Assembly: GCA_021783175.1 (NCBI GenBank)
Contig: JAJXUF010000144.1
Location: 1-7,680, forward strand
Origin: Pseudomonadota bacterium
Lineage (GTDB): Bacteria > Pseudomonadota > Gammaproteobacteria > Acidiferrobacterales > UBA6901
Direction: 5' to 3'
Length of the DNA: 7,680 bases
Below, in pieces: positions 1-6,179 of this stretch (positions are counted from its first letter, which is position 1; every line of letters begins with the position of its first letter). Under the pieces are notes generated by a model. That model saw nothing but the letters and a program-made list of their open reading frames with translations. It did no database searches and was not told where the DNA came from. The position numbers were made by a program, and so were the translations under genes.

Positions 1-444
1 CACGATGTTCTTGGCAAGACTGTCACCAACTGCATAGGTTTGCGCTGGCCCGTGGTCAACGCTGACTAGCGCCAGGCTCTGTCGGCCAAACACCACCCCA
101 ATCAACAATAGACTGTGATTGTTCGCAGGCGTGACCAAACTGCTTCGCATTGTTGGCAAAACATTCGCCCGCGACGCGGATGGACTTGCCACAGTCGGAA
201 CCGTTCCACTTGCAGCGGCAGCGGGCTTCCACTGCGCAGGTTGCGATTGCTTCCTTGATCCAGGCTCCATGTAGTACGCGCCACAGACCACAATCACTGC
301 GGCCGCAATCAGCAGTGAATGCCGCCGTTTGCCTTTCACGCGGTGCGTACCCTGTTGCCCGGGAGCCTGCAGTTGTTCTCCCGAAATAGGTTCGTGCGGA
401 ACCTCTATCCGTGCGGTGATCATAGCTGGCGTCGTCGCTTTCAA
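1..444 (-). CDS. GspC-like type II secretion inner-membrane protein (partial, runs off left edge)
   Basis: The frame is open from a TTG at 442-444 to the window edge (148 codons, no stop), so the C-terminus is missing. The visible protein has a polar cytoplasmic N-terminus of about 40 residues and one hydrophobic segment (about residues 43-58, SLLIAAAVIVVCGAYY). A Pro/Ala/Ser-rich linker follows, then from about residue 112 the pattern LLLIGVVFGRQSLALVSVD...YAVGDSL. That order (short cytoplasmic tail, single membrane anchor, flexible linker, HR domain with L-x-G-V-V ... A-L-V ... VGDSL) is typical of GspC. GspC links the inner-membrane platform of the type II secretion system to the outer-membrane secretin. 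PilP has a related fold but is a lipoprotein, which fits less well. TTG is preferred over the ATG at 421-423 because AGGAG (450-454) lies 5 nt upstream of it. The gene begins 15 bp after the DsbA-like gene, implying one transcript. The family call rests on a partial domain. Confidence 0.65.
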   Translation of the reverse strand, partial: MKATTPAMITARIEVPHEPISGEQLQAPGQQGTHRVKGKRRHSLLIAAAVIVVCGAYYMEPGSRKQSQPAQWKPAAAASGTVPTVASPSASRANVLPTMRSSLVTPANNHSLLLIGVVFGRQSLALVSVDHGPAQTYAVGDSLAKNIV

Positions 445-449
445 TCGCG

Positions 450-454
450 CTCCT
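450..454 (-). promoter_or_regulatory. Shine-Dalgarno site deciding a TTG start
   Basis: On the minus strand this reads AGGAG and ends 5 nt before the TTG at 442-444. The in-frame ATG seven codons later (421-423) has no comparable purine-rich site in front of it. This is why the GspC-like gene is started at TTG. The site sits in the 15-bp gap after the stop codon of the upstream gene. Confidence 0.6.
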
Positions 455-459
455 GCCTT

Positions 460-1092
460 CTAGGATATGGAGTCCCTTTGAATGATCTTTTTCAGTTTTG
501 CTTCTGGCACGACGCCATTGAACCGTTTGCCGTCAATAAACACCACCGGCGTCCCGAAAATATGGCGCCTCAGCCCATCAGCACGGTTCGCCAATATGCG
601 CTGCTTGTAGCGATCGGAGGCAAGGCACGTCTGGAATTCCTTGACATTTAGCCCAAGGGCCGTCGCCAATTCACTGAATGTGTCATTGTTCATGCCCCTC
701 TGATGCTCGAAAAGCGCATCTCCGTACTGCCAAAACTTTCCCTGCTCGTTCGCACACTCGGAGGCCTCAGCGGCCTTGAAAGCAAACGGATGGCCATCCA
801 GCGGGAAATGCCGATATATCACCCTTACGCTGGCAGTGCGCGTGAGCGCCAACAAGGACTCATGAAACCTCGCGCAAAACGGGCACTGGAAATCCATGTA
901 CACAACAATTGTCGTGCGAGCATCCGGCCTTCCCAATACATGGTCCGCGGCAACAACCGCCGGTGGAGACTGGAAAGCCGTTCGCAGGTCGTTAATGAAC
1001 GTCGGATGATAAAGTTTTACCAACAGAATCACGTTCGCAACAATACTGATTGCCAAGGATAACTGCAGCAATGGACTTCTCTTATCGCGCAA
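460..1092 (-). CDS. Membrane-anchored DsbA-like thiol:disulfide oxidoreductase
   Basis: A 210-residue protein of the DsbA-like thioredoxin family (Thioredoxin_4/DSBA type), predicted to form or rearrange disulfides in periplasmic proteins. Residues 8-27 are a hydrophobic, uncleaved-looking signal anchor. The thioredoxin core begins near residue 60 (TTIVVYMDFQCPFC), with the redox motif C70-P-F-C73 and the usual FxxFHES helix after it. The cis-proline loop is G180-T181-P182 in GTPVVFIDG. A second cysteine pair, C113 in the SECANEQGKFW segment and C156 in FQTCL, is commonly seen in this subfamily. The start is TTG (1090-1092), supported by AAGGAGA 7 nt upstream. The nearby ATG at 1096-1098 is out of frame. 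The stop lies 15 bp before the GspC-like gene, so the enzyme may serve secretion-system subunits or their exported substrates; that link is inference. Confidence 0.88.
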   Translation of the reverse strand: MRDKRSPLLQLSLAISIVANVILLVKLYHPTFINDLRTAFQSPPAVVAADHVLGRPDARTTIVVYMDFQCPFCARFHESLLALTRTASVRVIYRHFPLDGHPFAFKAAEASECANEQGKFWQYGDALFEHQRGMNNDTFSELATALGLNVKEFQTCLASDRYKQRILANRADGLRRHIFGTPVVFIDGKRFNGVVPEAKLKKIIQRDSIS

Positions 1093-1319
1093 GGTGCATC
1101 TCCTTTTAAACAGGCCGTCAAATTACAGGTGCGCCCACATCGATCCTCCCGATTCTACGGAGACGCCGGCGATCGGACGAACGCGCTGTGTGCGTCACAG
1201 CTGACCATCGGCGCGATCAGGAATGCCAGCCTCCTGCAAATGGCGGGATGCCGCTGACAGTCCGACGCAGGACGGCACCTTTCCTGCAAAAACAATCTAT
1301 GCCAAAGCAATCATCTAAA
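1093..1319. other. Intergenic region between lipoprotein and DsbA-like gene
   Basis: No supported gene. It should contain the promoter of the DsbA-like operon on the minus strand, but I find no convincing -35/-10 pair. The minus strand shows no clear terminator after the lipoprotein stop. A T-run near 1285-1295 follows only weak inverted repeats. Positions 1116-1124 (CGTCAAATT) repeat nine bases of the palindrome at 2283-2296. Confidence 0.5.
1099..1106 (-). promoter_or_regulatory. Strong Shine-Dalgarno site for the DsbA-like gene's TTG start
   Basis: The minus strand reads AAAGGAGA here, 7 nt (counted from AGGAG) before the TTG at 1090-1092. The only close ATG (1096-1098) opens a frame that stops after five codons. 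The site therefore fixes TTG as the start. Confidence 0.65.
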
Positions 1320-1583
1320 TTAGTAACACTGAGTCTTGTAACTCGAGCAGCCACCACCACCTGAATAGGTATAGCACTGTCCGCCGCACGCATAGGGCGC
1401 GTTTGACGGACAGCAAATGCCTTCCAGATACGAATAGCAGTACCCGGAGCTGCAATAGGCCCCGCTGCTGCTACTGCTGCTGCTTGAACCCGAAGAACCA
1501 CCGCCCATGCAGGCCCCCAGAAGAAGTGCTACCGTGACGGAAAGAACGCCAAGCTGACTCAACGCTGCCTTATGGATTTTCAT
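1320..1583 (-). CDS. Small Ser-rich, eight-cysteine lipoprotein
   Basis: An 87-residue exported lipoprotein that I do not recognise as a named family. It starts with a short basic n-region (MKIHK) and a hydrophobic core, then a lipobox L22-G23-A24-C25, so C25 should be lipidated. A low-complexity linker GGGSSGSSSSSSSSG (residues 27-41) leads to a compact domain of about 45 residues. That domain has eight cysteines at 44, 49, 57, 58, 66, 70, 79 and 86, rich in Tyr and Gly (CCPSNAPYACGGQCY). An even cysteine number and this density suggest four disulfides, which would need a periplasmic oxidase; a DsbA-like gene lies 227 bp downstream on the same strand. The ATG at 1581-1583 has a GGGGGG purine site 6 nt upstream. 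No function is inferred. The signal peptide, lipobox and ribosome site make it very likely a real gene despite its size. Confidence 0.75.
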   Translation of the reverse strand: MKIHKAALSQLGVLSVTVALLLGACMGGGSSGSSSSSSSSGAYCSSGYCYSYLEGICCPSNAPYACGGQCYTYSGGGGCSSYKTQCY

Positions 1584-1905
1584 GCTACGCCCCCCTTTAG
1601 AAATTCAAACATGCGGTCAATAATGAGCAAGATTCATACCACTGCGGTGCATCTCACCCGTGGACGCAGTTGCTGTATCCAGCAAGCGGTCTTGCAGGAA
1701 GCGCGGCCTCCCTTTCGCATTCTTCTTCCTGGAAATATTTTCTGTGTAGCAACTGGAAGGCTGATTCTTCTATAAAATTCTATGCAAGTAACGGCAGCTT
1801 ATCCGTGTCGTCGGCGAAGGATTGTTGACCATGAGGCTGCCTACCAGCAGGCGGCCCAACTTCAACGTCAGGTATTTGATTATTGCCCGCAATCGTCTTA
1901 GTCTT

Positions 1906-1928
1906 GGTCCAATTTTAAATTGGGCACC
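1906..1928. repeat. AT-rich inverted repeat
   Basis: Arms CCAATTT (1909-1915) and AAATTGG (1917-1923) flank a single T, with outer GGT (1906-1908) and ACC (1926-1928) also complementary. As DNA it resembles a dyad operator. As RNA it could form only a short stem with a small loop. It is over 450 bp from either flanking start codon, so its role is unclear. Confidence 0.35.
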
Positions 1929-2282
1929 CTTATTTAAGAGCAAGACAGCATTTCCCGGCCAACCGCAATGCCTGCATGAGAGATCGGCAGAACCTCTCGG
2001 CTTTGGCAGTCGATTCAGCCGCAAATGGTCAGCGATTGGCCGTGACAGCTGCCAAAACGGCGCCTTCGGCAACTCATTGCCTTCCTCAGCTGCGGTGCCG
2101 CCAGCGAAAACGATCCTCTAAGGCCAGATTTCTAGCCGTCCGCCTAGCATGGGAAATTCTTGCATGCGACTAACCGGCAATGATCGGCTTTGCAAGAAAT
2201 CGCGCCCTGACGGCGGTAGCATTGCGATTTAAGGAATGATCAGGTGGGTCCAACCACAACTGCCATGAAGGTGACACATCGT

Positions 2283-2296
2283 CGTCAAATTTGACG
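2283..2296. promoter_or_regulatory. Perfect 14-bp palindrome, candidate operator
   Basis: CGTCAAATTTGACG equals its own reverse complement. It ends 100 bp upstream of the ATG at 2397, a typical place for a dimeric regulator to bind. The right half contains TTGACG, a possible -35 hexamer, but no good -10 element stands 16-18 bp downstream. It does not fit a Pho box, which is a direct rather than an inverted repeat. The regulator is unknown. Confidence 0.4.
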
Positions 2297-2396
2297 GATA
2301 GCATCCACCTTCCCTTGCGGATGCATACATATTACTTCGCGCGCAAACTGGGCAATCTGCCCACCCGTACGATAGGCCCACAAACGAGGATCTGCC

Positions 2397-4091
2397 ATGG
2401 CAAATCGCCTTGCAAAACTGCCGCTGCTCATCGGCACAGCGGCCCTGACAATCTATGCCGGAAGTCAGGCGCTTGCGGTCAGTTCGAATGCGGATTTCAA
2501 CGGCACGAACGACCTTTATGCTGCGCGGACACATACGCTGACGCCCATAAAGCACCTCGTCGTGATCTACGATGAGAACGTTTCGTTCGACCATTATTTT
2601 GCGACCTACCCCAAGGCGACCAACCCAGCGGGCGAGCCGCGCTTCGTCGCCGCGCCGGGTACTCCGGGCGTCAACAATCTGGTCAGCAACAACTTGCTTA
2701 CCAACAATCCGAACTTTACCAACCCGGAAAACGGCTCTGATGCAGCCAATCCGTACCGCCTGGACCGGACTCAGGCCAGTACGGCAGATCAAAATCACGC
2801 TTACACGCCAGAGCAGCAAGCGTATGACACCGGTGCAGCCGACCTGTTTCCGAGATACACCGGCAAAGGAACGTCCGGTGGCGTGGGTGCCTTTGGGACC
2901 AAGGGCCAGGTAATGGGTTACTTCGACGGCAACACCGTGACTGCCATGTGGAATTACGCTCAACGCTTCGCGATGAGCGACAACGCCTACACGGACACCT
3001 ACGGTCCGTCAACGCCCGGTGCTCTTGAGGCCGTGTCCGGCCAGACCAATGGCATGCAGATCGTGCGGAGTTCAAAGAGCTCCTACTACATTGCTGATGG
3101 CCATGGCGGCTATACGGTGATTAGTGATGTTGATCCCGCTTATGACGTGTGCTCGAACCAGACAAACCAAGTAAAGATGGCCGGCAAGAATATCGGCGAT
3201 TTGCTAAATGCGCGCAATATTTCCTGGGGCAGTTTTATGGGCGGCTTCGACCTGGCGCAGAACAATGCCAATGGCAGCACCGGATGCGCTCGCAGTACCT
3301 TCTCGACCGTCGTAAACGGAACGGTAACCGACTACATACCGCATCACGCATGGTTCCAGTACTACCCGACAACGGCCAATCCGACCCACGCCCGCCCGAG
3401 TTCGCTTGCCGCGATTGGTCATTCCTTTGAGACCGATGGCAAGACCAGGGATCCCGCTAATCATGAGTACGGTCTCCAAGATTTCTTTGCCGCAGTCAAA
3501 ACAGGCCACTTCCCCGCGGTTTCATACTTGAAGGCCGTCGCCTACCAGGATGGTCATGCAGGTTATTCGGATCCGCTGGACGAACAGAGCTTCGTAACCA
3601 AGGTGGTCAATTTCCTCGAACGGCAGCCGGACTGGAAAAACACCGCGGTAATCGTGACCTGGGATGACTCGGACGGCTGGTACGATCACGCCTTTGCGGC
3701 CACAACGAACCCTTCGTTTGATCCAGTGGCAGATCAACTTAATGGTTCCGGCGTCTGTGGGCACGGCACGCCAGCCAGTGGTCTCGACGGTCAACCGGTC
3801 AACGGCCGTTGCGGTCCTGGCACGCGCATTCCGTTTATGGTGATTTCGCCTTACGCCAAGCGCAACTATGTAAGCCATAACCGGATTTCGCAGGCTTCCA
3901 TCGTGCGTTTCATCGAAGACAACTGGCTAGTGGGTCAGCGCATCGGTGGCGGGTCGTTCGATGCGACGGCCGGCAGCATTATGAACATGTTCGACTTCCG
4001 GGCGCCGCGCAATGAACAACCGCTGTTTCTTGACCCGCAAACGGGAACTCCGGTCGCACATCCAGAGATTTCCGCCCGGAACGACCGATAG
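2397..4091 (+). CDS. Secreted PF04185-type phosphoesterase (phospholipase C / acid phosphatase family)
   Basis: A 564-residue exported phosphoesterase predicted to hydrolyse phosphate mono- or diesters outside the inner membrane. A Sec-type signal peptide ends at about A27 (SQALA|VSS). There is no twin-arginine motif, unlike the Pseudomonas haemolytic phospholipase C. The catalytic domain opens with IKHLVVIYDENVSFDHYF (51-68), where E60-N61 correspond to the metal/active-site Glu-Asn of the family. The motif YGPSTPGAL (202-210) carries S205, the likely nucleophile by analogy with Francisella AcpA. TWDDSDGWYDHA (421-432) supplies the metal-binding D423-D424. The stretch GPGTRIPFMVISPYAKRNYV (473-492) and the following SHNRISQASIVRFIEDNW block are the usual C-terminal family signature. 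Cysteines 252, 297, 454 and 472 may pair as disulfides. The start has GAGGA 6 nt upstream. Length suits the phosphatase branch rather than the roughly 700-residue phospholipases. Substrate cannot be told from sequence. Confidence 0.9.
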   Translation: MANRLAKLPLLIGTAALTIYAGSQALAVSSNADFNGTNDLYAARTHTLTPIKHLVVIYDENVSFDHYFATYPKATNPAGEPRFVAAPGTPGVNNLVSNNLLTNNPNFTNPENGSDAANPYRLDRTQASTADQNHAYTPEQQAYDTGAADLFPRYTGKGTSGGVGAFGTKGQVMGYFDGNTVTAMWNYAQRFAMSDNAYTDTYGPSTPGALEAVSGQTNGMQIVRSSKSSYYIADGHGGYTVISDVDPAYDVCSNQTNQVKMAGKNIGDLLNARNISWGSFMGGFDLAQNNANGSTGCARSTFSTVVNGTVTDYIPHHAWFQYYPTTANPTHARPSSLAAIGHSFETDGKTRDPANHEYGLQDFFAAVKTGHFPAVSYLKAVAYQDGHAGYSDPLDEQSFVTKVVNFLERQPDWKNTAVIVTWDDSDGWYDHAFAATTNPSFDPVADQLNGSGVCGHGTPASGLDGQPVNGRCGPGTRIPFMVISPYAKRNYVSHNRISQASIVRFIEDNWLVGQRIGGGSFDATAGSIMNMFDFRAPRNEQPLFLDPQTGTPVAHPEISARNDR

Positions 4092-4136
4092 CAGCCGAAG
4101 ACTGACAGTGCAGTCGAAAGTTGCTTCAGGAAGTTC

Positions 4137-4169
4137 GAAGTGCGCACCCCGGGACGGGGTGCGCACTTC
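4137..4169 (+). terminator. Perfect 14-bp GC-rich hairpin without a U-tract
   Basis: GAAGTGCGCACCCC (4137-4150) and GGGGTGCGCACTTC (4156-4169) are exactly complementary around the loop GGGAC. It begins 45 bp after the phosphoesterase stop codon. No run of T follows, so it may act as a Rho-assisted or 3'-end-protecting stem rather than a classic intrinsic terminator. It could also lie in the leader of the peroxidase gene. A smaller repeat, GACTG...CAGTC, precedes it near 4100-4115. Confidence 0.55.
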
Positions 4170-4265
4170 CCCGCTCGCCGCATCGCGTGACCGAGATCCA
4201 TGCTAGTCGCCAGCAGAACAACCACAAACCAGATCCATTCGAAGTCGAGCAAACCGGCGATTTTG

Positions 4266-5636
4266 ATGCGCACGGCGACGATATTTCTCGCGGCACTATC
4301 TATTGTCATCCTTGCACTGGAATCAACTCCTGTCCCCATTCACACATGGCTTTCTCGACCGCGGGATGCCTTTTGGCTGGCGCAGGGTCTGAATCCGCAT
4401 CCGATGAAGTTGTTTCACCCGCTAGATCGGCCCCTTTCTGCAATGGCACAGTTGGGGCGCAAGCTGTTTTTTGATCCAAGCCTATCCGGTTCCGGCGAGA
4501 TATCCTGCGCAAGCTGCCACAGCCCCGCGCACGCCTACGGTCCACCGGGGAAGAATTCTGTGATGTTCGGTGGACCATCGGATCAGACAGCCGGCTTTCG
4601 CGCAGTGCCCTCACTGCGTTATCTTTACCGCCAACCACCATTCAGCATTGGTCCTGACCCGCAGGGCGATAACGACAAAGTCGTGTCCCTGGCACGACAA
4701 GCGCAACGGGCCAAAGGTCATGCTCCCATCAAAAAAAGCGCCCTCTTGCCGCTGGCCTCTGCAAGCAATCTCGTTCCGCAAGGCGGCCTTTTCTGGGACG
4801 GGCGGGTCGACACCCTGCAGCAACAGGCAATGGGACCGCTTTTCAATCCGGCCGAAATGGACGCTGGAACACCAGCCGAGGTCGATGCAAAGCTTGTGCG
4901 GGCGGATTATGCTGCTGATTTTCGAAAACTCTTCGGCAACAATATCTTCCAAGACCCCCACTTCGCAGTAGCCGAGGCGATGTTCGCAATCGCCCGCTTC
5001 CAGATCGAGGATCCGAGTTTCCATCCTTTCACCAGCAAATACGATGCCTGGCTTGCGGGGAAAGCACGCTTCAACCGCGCTGAACTCCGTGGCTATCTTG
5101 CCTTTAATGATCCCAACAAAGGCAATTGCGCTGCCTGCCATCTGGACAAACCCACTAAAGACGGTTTGCCACCCTTATTCACAGACTTTCAATACGAAGC
5201 ATTGGGCGTCCCGCGCAACCCGAACATCCCTGCCAACCAGAATCCGCACTATTATGACCTTGGCATCTGCGGTCCGTTTCGCACAGACATGGCACAACAA
5301 GCCCAATACTGCGGCATGTTCCTGACACCAAGTCTACGCAATGTTGCTGTGCGCCAAGTGTTCTTTCACAATGGCGTGTTTCATTCCCTCAAAAAAGTCC
5401 TCGACTGGTATGCCAACCGCGATCTGCGGCCCGCTCTCTTCTATTCGCTGGACGCAGCCGGCACCGTCGTGAAATACGACGACATGCCGGCGCGCTACCG
5501 GCGCAACGTAGACATCGTCGATGCACCTTTCAATCGTCATCCCGGCGGTGCGCCCGCGCTAAACAAGAGGGAGATTCGCGACGTCATTGCCTTCCTGAAC
5601 ACACTGACTGACGCTGATGTCAACCACAAGCAGTAG
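4266..5636 (+). CDS. Di-haem cytochrome c peroxidase (CCP/MauG family)
   Basis: A periplasmic peroxidase-type cytochrome predicted to carry two c-type haems and reduce hydrogen peroxide, or to act as a MauG-like oxidase. Numbering from the ATG at 4266 (456 residues): signal peptide or anchor 2-18, first haem motif C81-A-S-C-H85, FWDGR near 177-181 followed by the EM turn of PLFNPAEM, and second haem motif C288-A-A-C-H292. The block CGMFLTPSLRNV (from about residue 349) then FFHNGVFHSL is the conserved C-terminal haem-2 pocket. The roughly 50 residues between the PSLRYL motif and FWDGR seem typical of this branch, not a recent insertion. The frame extends to an ATG at 4200, but that gives 22 extra polar residues before the signal sequence. 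Neither start has a strong ribosome site, so the start is uncertain. It lies between two phosphoesterase genes in the same direction. Confidence 0.9.
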   Translation: MRTATIFLAALSIVILALESTPVPIHTWLSRPRDAFWLAQGLNPHPMKLFHPLDRPLSAMAQLGRKLFFDPSLSGSGEISCASCHSPAHAYGPPGKNSVMFGGPSDQTAGFRAVPSLRYLYRQPPFSIGPDPQGDNDKVVSLARQAQRAKGHAPIKKSALLPLASASNLVPQGGLFWDGRVDTLQQQAMGPLFNPAEMDAGTPAEVDAKLVRADYAADFRKLFGNNIFQDPHFAVAEAMFAIARFQIEDPSFHPFTSKYDAWLAGKARFNRAELRGYLAFNDPNKGNCAACHLDKPTKDGLPPLFTDFQYEALGVPRNPNIPANQNPHYYDLGICGPFRTDMAQQAQYCGMFLTPSLRNVAVRQVFFHNGVFHSLKKVLDWYANRDLRPALFYSLDAAGTVVKYDDMPARYRRNVDIVDAPFNRHPGGAPALNKREIRDVIAFLNTLTDADVNHKQ

Positions 5637-5723
5637 CGCAACAGTCAATCCAGGCAGGAAAGAAATAACAGCTGTCGTGCACCATAGTGTCTGACTGATG
5701 CAATCTATATTGATTGGTAAACC

Positions 5724-5786
5724 GTACCTTCGGCACAGCCCGGGTACCAAGTACATAACATGCCGGAACACCCGCGGCACGGCATG
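5724..5786. repeat. Two consecutive small inverted repeats
   Basis: The first has arms GTACC (5724-5728) and GGTAC (5743-5747). The second has arms CATGCCG (5759-5765) and CGGCATG (5780-5786). Each has a 14-nt loop, and no T-run follows. They begin about 90 bp after the peroxidase stop and could help end or protect its transcript, or they may be chance. Confidence 0.3.
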
Positions 5787-6064
5787 ACCCCCAACGCGAT
5801 TATGCCGCTATGCCCCGCCGAGAATACGCCCACGACACCCTGAGGCCTCTGACACCTTTCCATGATCCGCACCACCTCCAAATCCATAGTCGGTTCTGTA
5901 CGTGTTGCGACGGCGGTGCCGAGGAGTTTCCCTTTTTCGAATCACTAAGCCTGTAAGTCTGCTGACCCCGCGAGCCGCGCGAATCCCCTTTTCACCAATG
6001 CAGCCATTCAGCCAGACCCAGCGCATTTTTCCCTGGCGCAGCACGTCACGTCGCCGAGATGCCC

Positions 6065-6098
6065 CTGTCATGAAAGAGACATGCGTGGCTCTTAAAGT
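6065..6098 (+). promoter_or_regulatory. Candidate Pho box and -10 element for the second phosphoesterase
   Basis: CTGTCAT (6065-6071) is a perfect PhoB half-site. A 4-bp spacer GAAA and a weaker second half GAGACAT (6076-6082, four of seven matches) follow. Exactly 10 bp later stands TAAAGT (6093-6098), matching the -10 consensus at four of six positions. The E. coli phoA promoter has the same layout: an 18-bp Pho box, 10 bp, then the -10. Transcription would begin near 6105, leaving a leader of about 75 nt. Control of a phosphatase by phosphate starvation makes sense, but the second half-site is weak. Confidence 0.42.
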
Positions 6099-6179
6099 CC
6101 TTATGCTTCCACAGCCCTGCAGGCTGCTGGACAAGCAATCAATACTCCCAACCCAGATAACGACAATAGAGGCAACACA

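Larger units (their letters stand above)
1584..2396. other. 813-bp divergent intergenic region without a supported gene
   Basis: This gap separates the leftward lipoprotein gene from the rightward phosphoesterase gene. Short open frames exist on both strands (for example about 100 codons at 1770-2072 minus and 1822-2121 plus). They overlap each other, lack good ribosome sites, match no motif I know and show no export signal. Two palindromes lie here (1909-1923 and 2283-2296). An AT-rich TATAAA sits at 1771-1776, but no -35 element is suitably placed before it. The region could hold a decayed gene, a small RNA or long regulatory leaders; nothing in the sequence decides this. Confidence 0.5.
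5637..6179. other. 543-bp intergenic region upstream of second phosphoesterase
   Basis: I see no gene here. The minus-strand frame at 5808-6134 is Arg/Gly-rich, has no ribosome site and matches no motif I recognise. The region contains a pair of small hairpins after the peroxidase gene, and a candidate Pho box and promoter near its right end. An imperfect hairpin lies at 6109-6130 (CCACAGCC / GGCTGCTGG around CTGCA), in what would be the 5' leader of the next gene. Confidence 0.5.

Noticed and set aside
1217..1501. Ala/Val-rich 94-codon open frame on the minus strand
   Set aside because: It overlaps the lipoprotein gene in another frame. The lipoprotein has a signal peptide, lipobox and ribosome site; this frame has none.
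1770..2121. Overlapping frames of about 100 codons on both strands
   Set aside because: Mutually exclusive, without ribosome sites or family resemblance. The minus-strand frame would need a TTG start lacking a Shine-Dalgarno site.
2282..2299. Palindrome upstream of the first phosphoesterase considered as a Pho box
   Set aside because: A Pho box is a direct repeat. Here the second half matches CTGTCAT at only two of seven positions and no -10 element stands 10 bp downstream.
2229..2963. 244-codon minus-strand open frame
   Set aside because: Mostly antisense to the phosphoesterase gene, with an Arg/Val-rich composition typical of a shadow frame and no recognisable motif.
4680..4795. Apparent insertion in the peroxidase between the PSLRYL motif and FWDGR
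   Set aside because: From memory of this peroxidase branch the longer spacer is usual, so it is not evidence of a new domain.
5808..6134. Arg/Gly-rich 108-codon minus-strand frame in the intergenic region
   Set aside because: No ribosome site, no motif, and it runs through the candidate Pho box promoter of the next gene.
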